A DNA stretch of 22,794 nucleotides from Bacillus massilioanorexius (GTDB lineage: Bacteria; Bacillota; Bacilli; Bacillales; DSM-1321), in NCBI RefSeq assembly GCF_902374955.1, contig NZ_CABKRX010000038.1:1-22794 (forward strand), given 5' to 3'. The position numbers and the translations under genes were made by a program. A model generated the notes under the pieces. That model had not been told where the DNA came from, searched no databases, and saw only the letters and a list, made by a program, of their open reading frames with translations. Below are positions 6,248 through 14,616 of the stretch, piece by piece; position 1 is the first letter of the stretch; each line of letters begins with the position of its first letter.

Positions 6248-7265
6248 AATAAAATAGATTCAACATCCACCCCATATACAGAGATGCTATAAAACCCATA
6301 CTAAATAACAATCCTAAAAAAGCCGATGCTTTTTTATAAAAGCTTAAAACTATCATACAGATGAACAGAAGTGACATAACTAGTAATGAAACACCTTGAA
6401 TGGATAGAACAAATGAAACATGATCATTTGAAGCAAGCGCCTCATATGGTGGCGGCAATGTACCCATAATTCCTGTAAATGAAAATATAAATAACAATAG
6501 GATGCTTTCTACCTTAATCCACGGTTTAGGATCGAACGTATGTGAGCTAAAAACTCTTTTCGACAGAAAACCATTAATGTATGCAAACACAAGGACTGGT
6601 ATAATACTTATATGTTTAAGTAGCAGCATCTGTCCGTATGGGATAGACCAAGCATTTACATATTGTGCAGGCTCGACAACTTTAAACATAAGAATGAGAC
6701 CGCTACCTATGATTAAAACGAAACTACCTATTGCCATAGGAGAAAACCAACGTAAAAAGGCAGACCAATTATGTTCGTCTTTCGCAAACCATCCTACCAA
6801 TAGTAATATGCCTACCCAAAAGGTAGATAATAAGAAATGAATCGAATGTGAGATTAATCCTGTCCAATAAGACAATGAAGCAACATGACCTGCGGACCCC
6901 ACTGCCACAATCATTGCCAGAAGGAAAATAGCTTGAAGATACTTAGAACTCTCTTTGTAAAAAGTAATCCATAACAAAGTAGCTGCAAAGGCTATAAACA
7001 TCCATGCCTTGCCTACTTTAAAGTCAGTAAGTACTGATACAGTTGCTACATATATGCCTATATCACCTGAAAAGTATAAAATAATTTTCAAAACTGGTGC
7101 AAAAGAACAAATGATGATTCCTAAAGTGGAAAGTAACAAAGCTGCTTTTTTAACAATAATAATTGGTTTTTTGGATTCAGAAACAAATTGCAGAGCTACA
7201 TAACCTACTAGAAAAGAAAAAAGAATGTAACTAATTACTTCTGCAATAATTACAACAATATTCAT
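6246..7265 (-). CDS. copD: copper resistance CopD-domain membrane protein
   Basis: A 339-residue integral membrane protein with about eight helices, of the CopD/YcnJ type. These proteins work with CopC in copper uptake or homeostasis at the membrane. The segment GHVASLSYWTGLISHSIHF followed by LLSTFWVGILLLVGW carries the histidine-rich helix and the LxxxxWVG motif of the CopD domain. The end region has PPPYEAL, the loop commonly seen near its end. It follows copC after one base, so the two form an operon, probably with coupled translation since the start has only a weak AAGAAG-type site. In Bacillus subtilis the equivalent YcnJ carries CopC and CopD fused in one chain; here they are separate. 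Which metal direction it supports cannot be read from sequence. Confidence 0.85.
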   Translation of the reverse strand: MNIVVIIAEVISYILFSFLVGYVALQFVSESKKPIIIVKKAALLLSTLGIIICSFAPVLKIILYFSGDIGIYVATVSVLTDFKVGKAWMFIAFAATLLWITFYKESSKYLQAIFLLAMIVAVGSAGHVASLSYWTGLISHSIHFLLSTFWVGILLLVGWFAKDEHNWSAFLRWFSPMAIGSFVLIIGSGLILMFKVVEPAQYVNAWSIPYGQMLLLKHISIIPVLVFAYINGFLSKRVFSSHTFDPKPWIKVESILLLFIFSFTGIMGTLPPPYEALASNDHVSFVLSIQGVSLLVMSLLFICMIVLSFYKKASAFLGLLFSMGFIASLYMGWMLNLFY

Positions 7266-7266
7266 C

Positions 7267-7815
7267 TTATTTCTTCTTTTTCAATAAAATCATCAATCCA
7301 GCTACTAATAGAATTCCTAATACGATGATTATAACAATTGTCATTGTTGACATATTCTTTGTCTCTTCATTACCAACTTTTGGCTGATCTTGAGCTTCAT
7401 TCTTTTCTGTACTTGATTCCTTTTGATCATCTTTAGCTGATTCATTGTTGTTTATAGCAGCAGTTTGCTCTTTTTCAACATAGAAAGGAATTCCTCCTTC
7501 TATGTTATGTCCATCTTCCCCAACAATCTTCCATTCAATCGTATACTTTCCATTCTCTAGAGGAGCGGAAAGTGTCCCCGTCATTTCTTCCCCTTTAACT
7601 TCTAAATTAGCGAATGGTATTTCTTTATGATCTATAATGACTTTCATTGAGCTCAACTTTTCAATTTCAGAATCAAATTGCAACGTAATCTCTGATAAAT
7701 CTTCATTAATTACTTGTCCTTCACTAGGATTTGATGAAACTAAGCCCGTATGAGCATAAGCCATCGTAGGTATGATCATTAGTAATAATAAAAAGGCAAA
7801 TAAATATTTTTTCAT
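7267..7815 (-). CDS. copC: CopC-domain copper-binding protein, membrane anchored
   Basis: A 182-residue secreted protein that binds Cu(II) outside the membrane. It has a signal peptide (residues 1-21, ending AYA) with cleavage just before His22. The new N-terminal His, together with Asp101 and His103 in EDGHNIEG, forms the known CopC copper site. The beta-sandwich domain spans about 22-114 (SSNPSEGQ, LQFDSEIE, YTIEWKIVGEDGH). A polar linker rich in Glu, Gln and Lys (115-155) leads to a C-terminal membrane helix (158-178) and a KKKK tail, so it stays tethered. The start is supported by AAAGGAGC. It is the first gene of the copC-copD pair. All three expected ligands are present, so the site looks functional. 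Confidence 0.9.
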   Translation of the reverse strand: MKKYLFAFLLLLMIIPTMAYAHTGLVSSNPSEGQVINEDLSEITLQFDSEIEKLSSMKVIIDHKEIPFANLEVKGEEMTGTLSAPLENGKYTIEWKIVGEDGHNIEGGIPFYVEKEQTAAINNNESAKDDQKESSTEKNEAQDQPKVGNEETKNMSTMTIVIIIVLGILLVAGLMILLKKKK

Positions 7816-8150
7816 TGTGAAGCTCCTTTTCCATTATGTTTGTATTTTGATATAGAAAACGCAAATCAAAATCAGGTTTTCACTGTCATCATGAGGTTAA
7901 CAAATTCAAGGAGAAAAGTCCGACAAAAAGACTCTGTTTTTATGAAATGTTTTTTCAATTGTTATAATTCATCTATTGTTTTTTGAGTGAATTTATGATT
8001 GACATTTTTGAATAGTCTATGTCTTCGTTATACATTGAATAAGAAACACATTAATTTCATCGATTAAGAGATGCTCCGATTAACAGCAAAAAAAGGACTA
8101 CGAATACAATTCCAAATAGTACCTATAAAAGCTTCTGACAAACATAAACT
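7816..8150. other. intergenic stretch upstream of copC
   Basis: No intact gene. On the minus strand 8057-8122 reads VLFGIVFVVLFLLLIGASLN and then a stop, a single hydrophobic helix like those ending small YjcZ-type spore proteins. It has no start codon and is too short to assign. The copC promoter is presumably within 7816-7930, but no close consensus match is visible. Confidence 0.35.
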
Positions 8151-8390
8151 TCACTTGATTAAATTCTGACTATATCTTTTGCAACTATAGTGCTTGTAGC
8201 CTAATATTTGGATAATCAAAAATCGTTTATCAAAATTCCACCATATCACGAGAAGAAAAAACGATCCAAACAATCCAGGTGTCGATAGAATAGCCCAATA
8301 AAACAATGGCTTTAAAGGGATGTAAGTAATATAAAAAAGCTTGTAGAGAAAAGATATTATTCTATTCTCTACAAGCGAACTACAATTGAT
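8151..8390 (-). other. unassigned hydrophobic open frame after the DoxX stop
   Basis: Directly after the DoxX stop, and in the same reading frame, 79 codons stay open to TGA at 8151-8153. The middle is protein-like: YIPLKPLFYWAILSTPGLFG, then a hydrophobic FFLLVIWWNFDKRF segment and a basic-aromatic end. There is no ATG and no ribosome binding site. The DoxX terminator hairpin lies inside its first part, so it is probably not translated. It may be the tail of a lost membrane protein. I do not recognise the family. Confidence 0.3.
8333..8376 (-). terminator. terminator of the DoxX remnant
   Basis: Perfect 12-bp arms GCTTGTAGAGAA (8339-8350) and TTCTCTACAAGC (8365-8376). On the minus strand it is followed by TTTTTT. 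It lies 15 bases past the DoxX stop. Confidence 0.8.
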
Positions 8391-8714
8391 TTAATGCTTT
8401 TTATGCTGCAATTGTTTGGTTATTATTATTAAATCTGTACGTGAAAATGGTGTTACATAACGATCAAGTCTATATTCACCAGCATTGTTTCTAGCAATCG
8501 CGATTGGAAGAAGCATTAAGAGATATTGTGGAGTGGTAGAAACTGTACCAGACATTAAGAAAGAAAAATTCATGACAATACCAAAGAATGCAGCGTAAGT
8601 TGTCAAACATCCTAATATCAGACCTAATCCTATTGCCATTTCTCCACAGGGAATCAAGTAGTTAAATACCTCGGCATTTGGTAAATCGACAGATCCTAGA
8701 AATGAATGATACAT
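8391..8714 (-). pseudogene. DoxX family membrane protein, N-terminally truncated
   Basis: 107 codons matching the C-terminal two thirds of a DoxX/DoxD-type quinone-linked membrane protein. The text MYHSFLGSVDLPNAEVFNYL, then GLGLILGCLTTYAAFFGIV and NFSFLMSGTVSTTPQYLLML, is highly characteristic. Family members carry about 60-70 further residues (RxYVGxxW...) before the FHSFL segment. Here the upstream frame stops immediately (TGA just before ATG 8714). There is no ribosome binding site at that ATG. The family Trp in IPWGE is Cys here (IPCGE). A gene end with its own terminator but without first helix or start signal is best called a pseudogene. Translation from ATG 8714 cannot be fully excluded. 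Confidence 0.75.
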
Positions 8715-8946
8715 TCAAATTGTATTGAAACTCTTACGAATCATGATTCAAACATAAAACCAGATACTATCATTCTTTAAAAGCGGAAATCATTTTCTTT
8801 GTAAAGGAGGAATGCAAACTGCAAAGGAAAATGGTGCTCATGATTGATGGAATGAAAGAATAAGATGTTTCCTTATTAAAGTAAAGACAGCGATAACATT
8901 TGTTTCATATTCAAAGTGCATTCAATAAAAATTCTCTAAATCCTAC

Positions 8947-8976
8947 TTGAAATCTTTAAAATTAAAGTGATATTAT
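8947..8976 (+). promoter_or_regulatory. promoter for the DUF2798 gene
   Basis: TTGAAA (8947-8952), an 18-base spacer and TATTAT (8971-8976). An overlapping TATAAT sits at 8974-8979. Transcription would start near 8985, just upstream of the palindrome at 9000-9019. The preceding 230 bases hold no recognisable gene, although an isolated AAAGGAGGA with an 11-codon frame lies near 8810-8850. Confidence 0.6.
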
Positions 8977-8999
8977 AATGAAATCAGTGTGTAGAGATA

Positions 9000-9019
9000 T
9001 TGGTCATTTTAATGACCAA
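9000..9019. promoter_or_regulatory. palindromic operator, TetR or MarR type
   Basis: TTGGTCATT and AATGACCAA form perfect 9-base arms around TT. The site lies about 15 bases past the predicted start point and 64 bases before the gene, a typical repressor position. Size and symmetry suit a TetR- or MarR-family dimer. No such regulator gene is in the window. Confidence 0.65.
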
Positions 9020-9082
9020 AAATATATGTCTTGCGATACGTCTGCCATCTGAAATTTTTTATTTATGGAGATGACAAACTAT

Positions 9083-9586
9083 ATGCATATGGAAACAAGA
9101 CTGCCTCGAAACGGAAAAGAGGGAATACTCTTTCTACTGATTATTTCAATTGTTTCAGTAAACACAATTGCTCCAATTATAATGGGGTTGGAACGTGGTT
9201 TTAGTAAGGACGTTTACTTTGAAACATTAAAGATTATTCCGTTTATGTGGGTAATCGTTATTTTTTCAGTAAGGTTCATAGCAGGACCAATTGTCGGTAA
9301 GTTACTACCGAAATTCGTGAGACAAACAGATGGATTCAATGCTCGAATTTTATTAAATACGCTATTAAATGTAACCGTGTTATCGCTCTTGCTAACGATC
9401 ATAGGAACGTGGATAGGCATGAAACAAATAAGCCTAGAGCCCTTTCAAAATTTTCTTCATATTTGGCCTAGAAACTTTGCGATTGCATTTTGGATTGAAT
9501 TGTTGCTTGCACAGCCGATAGCAAGATTTGTCATGAAACAAATGCATTTAAGAAAGGATCGTAAGCAAGAAACTGTGAATTTATAA
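9083..9586 (+). CDS. DUF2798 family membrane protein
   Basis: About 167 residues with four predicted membrane helices, arranged as two similar halves. Each half has a helix ending in a Pro-containing segment (IAGPIVGKLLP and LAQPIARFVM), the internal duplication typical of DUF2798 proteins. Molecular function is unknown; such genes are often under repressor control beside detoxification genes, which fits the promoter and operator here. I prefer ATG 9083, 12 bases after GGAG. ATG 9065 gives six more residues but has no binding site of its own, and ATG 9089 is also possible. It is transcribed alone and closed by a strong terminator. Confidence 0.75.
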   Translation: MHMETRLPRNGKEGILFLLIISIVSVNTIAPIIMGLERGFSKDVYFETLKIIPFMWVIVIFSVRFIAGPIVGKLLPKFVRQTDGFNARILLNTLLNVTVLSLLLTIIGTWIGMKQISLEPFQNFLHIWPRNFAIAFWIELLLAQPIARFVMKQMHLRKDRKQETVNL

Positions 9587-9604
9587 TATAGAAAAATGAT
9601 AGGT

Positions 9605-9641
9605 AAAGCCGATTGGTTTCAGAAAACCAATCGGCTTTTTT
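9605..9641 (+). terminator. strong intrinsic terminator
   Basis: AAAGCCGATTGGTTT (9605-9619) pairs with AAACCAATCGGCTTT, with a four-to-five-base loop and a T-run. It follows the DUF2798 stop by 18 bases. Confidence 0.9.
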
Positions 9642-9757
9642 AATTCGTTAAAATTGTAAGGGATATACGTACTTATTCAAGTAGGAATTCCACTTCCTTA
9701 CTAGATTTAATTAATAAGTTAGAGGAAATACTATAATAGTTAACATTACAATATTTT

Positions 9758-10607
9758 CTAGTACCTTATGATTGAATTATGCTTGATATCCTTAATGATA
9801 CTTCCATCCGCCTTAATAAGATCCGGCTCAATCTTAACAATTTCTATGAAATTCGAATAGCCACTTCCAAAATCATCAATGGCGATCCTAACTCCATACT
9901 GACGAACCGTTTGAATAAAGTCGCGAAGTACTTCTATATCTCTTAACTCTTCATCTTCTAAAATATCAAAAATGATATTACTAGCATTACCCGCTTTTTC
10001 TAATTCGTTATAAATACATTGACGAATATCTTTAAAATTGATAACGTCCGCAGAAAGATTGATTGATACAATAGTCTTTTTTCCTGCAAATAAAGAAAGA
10101 ACCTTTTTAATCATTATGGTGCTTAATGCTGAGTATAAATGATATTTCTTTGCTGTATCTAAAAATTCAAAAGGATTATATATAATACCTTCATTATCTT
10201 CTATACGCATTAATGCTTCATATTTATTAATTATTTTTTTCTCATTATCATAAATTCCTTGAAAGTAGGGAATGACTCTTTTATTCTCAATTACTTGATT
10301 TAAAATCTGAATCATTTTCATTTCGCGTTCAAGCTTTTGGTTCGTATCTGTATTATTATCAAATATTAAAAAGTTGGTTTGTAAATTTTGATAGTATCCT
10401 AATGGTGCTAACCCTTTTTCTAGTAAGTCTTTTTGATTAAGAACGACCACAAAACGATTTCTTGTGCTATTGCTACAGCTTCACTTTCTGTACATATAGC
10501 AGTGTAAATTCTAACAAGACAGGTGTCTTTATTAGGATATTTGTTGCGTCCACTAGCCTTTGAAACAGATCTTTACTTTTATATAAAGTACTTAGAACCG
10601 TCATCAT
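9758..10607 (-). pseudogene. broken EAL-domain cyclic-di-GMP phosphodiesterase
   Basis: The open part (10450-9758, GTG first codon) covers most of an EAL domain: PYFQGIYDNEKKIINKYEALMRI, INLSADVINF, IIFDILEDEEL, IAIDDFGSGYSNF and DLIKADGSIIK. EAL enzymes hydrolyse c-di-GMP to pGpG. The frame ends at KHNSIIRY, before the conserved catalytic Glu in the next strand and the QGY ending, so activity would be lost. Upstream, coding text continues in other frames: ATG 10607 follows GGTGAT and opens SKDLFQRLVDATNILIKTPV, then another frame reads YTAICTESEAVAIAQEIV up to the GTG. That implies at least two frameshifts in the N-terminal region. The sensory part is too short to identify. Conclusion: a decayed signalling gene. 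Confidence 0.75.
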
Positions 10608-10845
10608 CTATCACCTTAATCTACATGGTTGGCCATATTTTTAGATATATCTTTATTATAAAATAGATATAGGTTTACAAAATTTTGAATTATTTTATTT
10701 TTATGATTTATATAATGATTGATGATAGGAGAAATTACTTCAGACTATATAGAATTGTAGCTAATCGGTAATCATTGGCTATTGCATAAGAGATGAGAAT
10801 GAAAATCTCTCATTAGAATGGATAAAGGGTTCTTGGTTGTCCGTA

Positions 10846-10902
10846 TAAGAGACATGTACAAGTTAGTAAGTCTTTAGGAATGGTCATATGGATTGTCTCT
10901 TA
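10846..10902. repeat. inverted repeat downstream of the DUF1275 gene
   Basis: TAAGAGACA (10846-10854) and TGTCTCTTA (10894-10902) are perfect 9-base arms separated by 39 bases, starting right after the stop codon. There is no T-run, so it is not a standard terminator. The 240 bases further left (10608-10845) show only AT-rich DNA and a weak AGAGAT/ATCTCT hairpin. Confidence 0.4.
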
Positions 10903-11589
10903 TTATTTCTCAAGTGATTTTTCAGTTTTTTCTATACTTCTATGATATAAGATCACAGTGATGAGAATAATTCCAGCTGCTATCCAGATAGATGTGTTTC
11001 CTAGATATGTACTAGAGAGTGTCCCAATTAAAGCACCACAAATAAAAGAAAGAATAATAGCAGTAAAACCTTTAAATTTCCTCATAGACTCTGGATCATG
11101 TTCTACAAAAGCTGCATATGAAGCTTGTGCTGCGGTTCGTAGATTTCCGGTTGTGATAGTGGAATTATAGCTCCAATTTTCTAGTTTGTTGAAGGTGGCA
11201 ATTTGTAAAGAGGATACAAACGAAATACACATAGTAATCAGCATATTTGGCACACTAGCAGGTAACCATCCGACTATAAATAAAATCGCAAATTCCAATA
11301 ATAAGACAGCTCGTCTGTGGCTAGTATGTTTATCTCTTATATATTCTGCTGCTAAGACTCCAGCTATAAAAGCCAAAAAAGGTGGGATATTTTGGATTGC
11401 ACCATTGTATTCTGTACTTGCGGCTCGAACCGCAAACAATACAGTATTCCCTGTTTGTGCTGTCGCAAAAACACCATCCCTCGTGATATAAGTATAGGCA
11501 TCTAAAAATCCTCCAACTAAAGCTAAGATCATTCCCATAATTAATGAGTTAGGGGATAATGAGAGTAACTTTTTCGTTCTAACTTTCAT
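10903..11589 (-). CDS. DUF1275 (YoaK-like) membrane protein
   Basis: A 228-residue protein with about six membrane helices. The family is defined by a first helix motif like GGFLDAYTYITRDGVFATAQ followed by TGNTV, and by a later TTGNLR motif; both are present (about residues 26-50 and 144-150). DUF1275 proteins are widespread in bacteria and distantly resemble transporter-like membrane proteins; their substrate is not known. AAGGAG lies 9 bases upstream of ATG 11589. It is a single-gene unit and looks intact. The C-terminal EKTEKSLEK tail is charged and probably cytoplasmic. Confidence 0.85.
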   Translation of the reverse strand: MKVRTKKLLSLSPNSLIMGMILALVGGFLDAYTYITRDGVFATAQTGNTVLFAVRAASTEYNGAIQNIPPFLAFIAGVLAAEYIRDKHTSHRRAVLLLEFAILFIVGWLPASVPNMLITMCISFVSSLQIATFNKLENWSYNSTITTGNLRTAAQASYAAFVEHDPESMRKFKGFTAIILSFICGALIGTLSSTYLGNTSIWIAAGIILITVILYHRSIEKTEKSLEK

Positions 11590-11719
11590 TTCATATATCT
11601 CCTTATGTAATATGCGCCGCTTTTTTCAATAATGAAAATAAATCTTCCTGTTTGAAGAAAGTTGTATTAGTGATTATAGCTTTACCTCACCACCTTCATT
11701 TATTCCAGGAAGAAATATT

Positions 11720-11748
11720 TTGGATTATCACAACAATAAGGTTATGAT
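11720..11748 (+). promoter_or_regulatory. promoter of a broken membrane gene
   Basis: TTGGAT (11720-11725), a 17-base spacer and TATGAT (11743-11748), with TATAAT overlapping slightly downstream. It lies about 55 bases before ATG 11802 of the decayed gene. Confidence 0.5.
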
Positions 11749-11801
11749 ATAATCTATAAATGAAATGACAATATTTGTATATATTGTGAAGCGAAAGGGA
11801 A

Positions 11802-12045
11802 ATGAAATTAAAATAAATAGTCGTAACTATACTAGTGTTAGTCGAAATCTATTTTGCATTTGCAGCTGTAGTTGGATTAATGGAAGTAGGGTATATCCTA
11901 AACGGGATTTACCTCTTCGTTTTTAGATGCAATTAGTCAAGGGGAAATGACTAATTTTAAGTTAAAAAAAGGAAAATTTGGTTTTTTACCGATTTCTCCA
12001 TATTATACAATTCTAATACACACAGCCATAACTTTGAATGTTTAA
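11802..12045 (+). pseudogene. broken small membrane protein gene
   Basis: A promoter and an AAAGGG-type site precede ATG 11802, but the frame meets TAA at the fifth codon (11814-11816). It then reads IVVTILVLVEIYFAFAAVV and GLMEVGYILNGIYLF. Near 11915-11930 coding text moves to another frame, FLDAISQGEMTNFKLKKGKF, then GFLPISPYYTILIHTAITLN and TAA (12043-12045). Together this would be a protein of about 80 residues with a hydrophobic N-terminal helix and a second hydrophobic end. I do not recognise the family. One stop and one frameshift indicate fairly recent inactivation. Confidence 0.5.
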
Positions 12046-12147
12046 CATCATTATGAAAAGTTAGTTTATTTAAAATATAAGTTTTTTTAAAAATATAATT
12101 TATAATATTAAGAAAAGCTATAAGAAATGAAAGGAAAGGATTTTCTT

Positions 12148-12336
12148 ATGAAAAAGTGGTCATGTGTAATAGGTTGGTTCTGCCTATGGGGAATTATTAG
12201 CCAGTTACTCAATCTATCAACTAATCTGTTTTTCAATATTGTGCAAGCGCTTATTCTTGTGGCAGGTGGTTATGCTATTATTCATTTCTTTGAAAAACGA
12301 GAACGAACAAATAGAAAAACACAAAGTAACAAGTAA
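12148..12336 (+). CDS. small membrane protein, unknown function
   Basis: 62 residues with two predicted membrane helices (about 5-22 and 29-49) and a strongly charged C-terminal tail (EKRERTNRKTQ). ATG 12148 is chosen because AAAGGAAAGGA lies 7 bases upstream. The longer reading from ATG 12127 would bury that site inside the coding region. No family is recognised. A terminator follows closely. The good start signal and terminator suggest a real gene. Confidence 0.6.
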   Translation: MKKWSCVIGWFCLWGIISQLLNLSTNLFFNIVQALILVAGGYAIIHFFEKRERTNRKTQSNK

Positions 12337-12375
12337 TCGAGAGCATGGCTATGTGTGTTAAATGGTGTGATTTTT

Positions 12376-12417
12376 TAAAAAAGAGAGGATTTTTATAAAG
12401 AAATTCTCTCTTTTTTA
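12376..12417. terminator. intrinsic terminator
   Basis: AAAAAAGAGAG (12377-12387) pairs with CTCTCTTTTTT (12406-12416), extended by ATTT/AAAT. A and T runs on both sides let it work for the plus-strand gene before it and the minus-strand gene at 12445-12846. Confidence 0.75.
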
Positions 12418-12444
12418 CAGAATGAAATGCAACTAAATTTAGGA

Positions 12445-12846
12445 TTATATATATTTATCCCAGAACAGATGCTCAATGTCTTTTGTTTCACTTACATATC
12501 TTCTAAACCACTCCATATTACCAGCAAACAACTCAGAACAATTAAACATTACATTTTTACCTTTATTCCCGTCTATATATCTAATACTTCCATAGTGTTT
12601 GGGAGTGTTTTTGACAGTATCATGTTCAGAAGTGATATAAGGTAACATCTCGTAACTGTAATTAACTGAAAGTGAATCAAAATACTTTCTATTTAATATT
12701 CCTTTGATTTGTTTATACGTAAAGTTATCTAAGTCCCATCTTATAATAGATGTTCCGTCAGGTAGTTTAATCTCTAATTTAATGTAACAACCAATTGCAT
12801 CTTTTGAGCATTCAATAATTTTAAAAGTATTTGCATTAGCAAACAT
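12445..12846 (-). CDS. hypothetical soluble protein
   Basis: A 133-residue protein with no signal peptide or membrane segment, rich in Tyr, Phe, Ile and Asn, of mixed alpha/beta composition. Segments such as GCYIKLEIKLPDGTSIIRWDL look like beta strands. The C-terminus is aromatic (NMEWFRRYV, HLFWDKYI). A GAGGTG site precedes ATG 12846. No family or catalytic motif is recognised. Isolated orphan proteins of this size and composition in accessory DNA are often immunity or adaptor proteins, but nothing here proves that, and no toxin gene lies beside it. Confidence 0.55.
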   Translation of the reverse strand: MFANANTFKIIECSKDAIGCYIKLEIKLPDGTSIIRWDLDNFTYKQIKGILNRKYFDSLSVNYSYEMLPYITSEHDTVKNTPKHYGSIRYIDGNKGKNVMFNCSELFAGNMEWFRRYVSETKDIEHLFWDKYI

Positions 12847-13237
12847 AAAGGCACCTCACTTCAAATATCCTTCATCTTCATTAAAGAATTCCGAATAGTT
12901 TATCGTTCATGTTAGTATGAATAATTAATCGAGATATTCAATTCATTAGATATTGGTTTATAAAATACTATTTAAGCAATAAACAAAGTAAACGACTAAA
13001 ACCAGTAAGCATAAAAGACTGTTGCTCCCAAAAGTAGATTTTTCTTATTCCTAGAAAAATAATAAATGGCTACCCAATCCTATTTACTATTATTCCTTTT
13101 TTTATTATGTAATTCCTATCTTATGAAATTTTTATAGGTTGTTTTTTTATGTGTAACAGCTTTTTTATAAGTACTTTTACAATTTTTAGTTGTTAGTTCT
13201 CTGATTAAATAAATAGAGTGTTGAGAGGAAGATTATT
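12847..13237. other. AT-rich intergenic stretch
   Basis: It carries the divergent upstream regions of the hypothetical gene on the left and the lipoprotein gene on the right. No gene remnant, strong promoter or hairpin is recognised on either strand. Confidence 0.5.
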
Positions 13238-13684
13238 ATGAAAAAAATAAGTAGGATACTTATATTGTTTTTTAGTATATCTATAATTCTATTAGGGTGT
13301 AGTAAAGAGAAAGAAAATCTGAAAAAAGACTTGAATCTTGAAAAAGCCCAAAAGATAGAAGTGCTTTCAGTAGATAATCAAAAGTCGGTTTTAAATGTAA
13401 TTACTAGTAAAACAGACATTAATGAATTTGTTCATTCACTTCAAATGGATAAGTGGCGTATTAAGGATATTCCTTTAAACGTAACTAGAGAGAAAATCTA
13501 TAAGATGTACCAAGAGGATACAACTAAGCTTGGGGAGTCTAGCACAGATAAAAAGGAACTTAAACAAATAGCGACTATTATTACATATAAAGATAGTCCT
13601 TATATCACATTTAAAATAAAGAAGCTTAATCTTAGTTTTAAAGTTCCAAAAGATGTAGAAGAATACCTGTCTAGTAACAATTAA
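13238..13684 (+). CDS. putative lipoprotein, unknown function
   Basis: A 148-residue secreted lipoprotein. The N-terminus has a basic head, a hydrophobic stretch and the lipobox ILLGC, so lipidation at Cys21 is expected and the protein would sit on the outer face of the membrane. After a Lys/Glu-rich linker (22-40) comes one small domain with alternating strands (KIEVLSV, ATIITYKD, YITFKIKKLNLSFKV). No motif assigns a function. The start is well supported by GAGAGGAAG. Small orphan lipoproteins like this are common in Bacillus. It stands alone, with no clear terminator. Confidence 0.75.
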   Translation: MKKISRILILFFSISIILLGCSKEKENLKKDLNLEKAQKIEVLSVDNQKSVLNVITSKTDINEFVHSLQMDKWRIKDIPLNVTREKIYKMYQEDTTKLGESSTDKKELKQIATIITYKDSPYITFKIKKLNLSFKVPKDVEEYLSSNN

Positions 13685-13827
13685 TAAAATAATTGTCTAA
13701 TTGTTTGTAAAAGCATTCTAAAATGAGGAAAATTCCATAAAGTTATGGAGGTTTGAAACTCTACTTTCATTAGATAAAGTGTTATATTTAGTGCAACATA
13801 ATTTCACAGACAAAGGGGTTAAATATA

Positions 13828-14567
13828 ATGAAAGTAGTGGCACCTAAGCCTTTTTTCTATAGAGGAGGGAATAAAGCGGTACTTTTGTTACATGGGTTTA
13901 CTGGTAATACGGTAGATGTTAGAAAACTAGGAAAGTATCTACATGATCGAGGTTATACTTGTTATGCTCCATTATATAGTGGACATGGGTTGGAACCAGA
14001 AAAACTTGTTCAAACTGAACCCACTGATTGGTGGCAAGACGTCAAGGATGGATATACTTTTCTTATAGATGAAGGGTTCGATGAGATAGCTGTTGCTGGT
14101 GTTTCGTTAGGTGGAGTTTTTTCAATAAGAATCGGAGCAGAATTATCTATTAAAGGTATTATTTCTATGTGTGCTCCCATTTTAGAGAAAAGTACGGATG
14201 AACTTTTTAAACGTGTACAAGACTATGGGAAAAGCTATAAGAAGTTCGAAGGAAAGGACGAGGAGCAAATTATTGCTGAGATGAATGCCTTTGAACAAAA
14301 TCCTGTACCAAACTTAAAAAAGCTACAACAGTTTATTGTTAATACAAGAGAAAAATTAGATTTTATCAAATCGCCACTTTTTGTTTTACAAGGTAGTTTA
14401 GATGCCCCGCTATACAAAAAAGCGCACAAATTATTTTTGATAGTGTAAATACAGAGGATAAACAAATTGAGTGGTAAGAACGCTCCGGTCACATCATAAC
14501 GTTAGGCGAAGAACGTGAGAAAATTTATGAGGATATTTATTTGTTCTTGAACTCATTGAAATGGTAA
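13828..14567 (+). pseudogene. Est30-type carboxylesterase, frameshifted
   Basis: The first 197 codons match the Est30/YvaK carboxylesterase family (alpha/beta hydrolases of about 246 residues): KPFFYRGGNKAVLLLHGFTG, DWWQDVKDGY, and the nucleophile Ser93 in GVSLGG. Asp192 in LQGSLDAP sits where the acid residue is expected. At a run of six As (14416-14421) the frame is lost and a stop appears at 14446-14448. In the neighbouring frame the protein resumes as AQIIFDSVNTEDKQIEW, meets a TAA at 14476-14478 where the family has Tyr, then continues ERSGHIITLGEEREKIYED to NSLKW and TAA. So one A was lost and one nonsense change occurred, and the truncated product lacks the catalytic His (in SGHIIT). 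The rest is well preserved, so the loss is recent. Confidence 0.85.
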
Positions 14568-14616
14568 CTTAGCTATCGGATCATCGCTTAAATGAAATAA
14601 TAGAAAAATAAAGTAT

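Noticed and set aside
6502..6840. 112-residue plus-strand frame
   Set aside because: Antisense shadow of copD, with no start signal and Cys/Ser-rich composition typical of a shadow.
8811..8850. Small peptide gene after AAAGGAGGA
   Set aside because: The ATG directly abuts the binding site and the frame is only 11 codons; the alternative frame lacks a properly spaced start.
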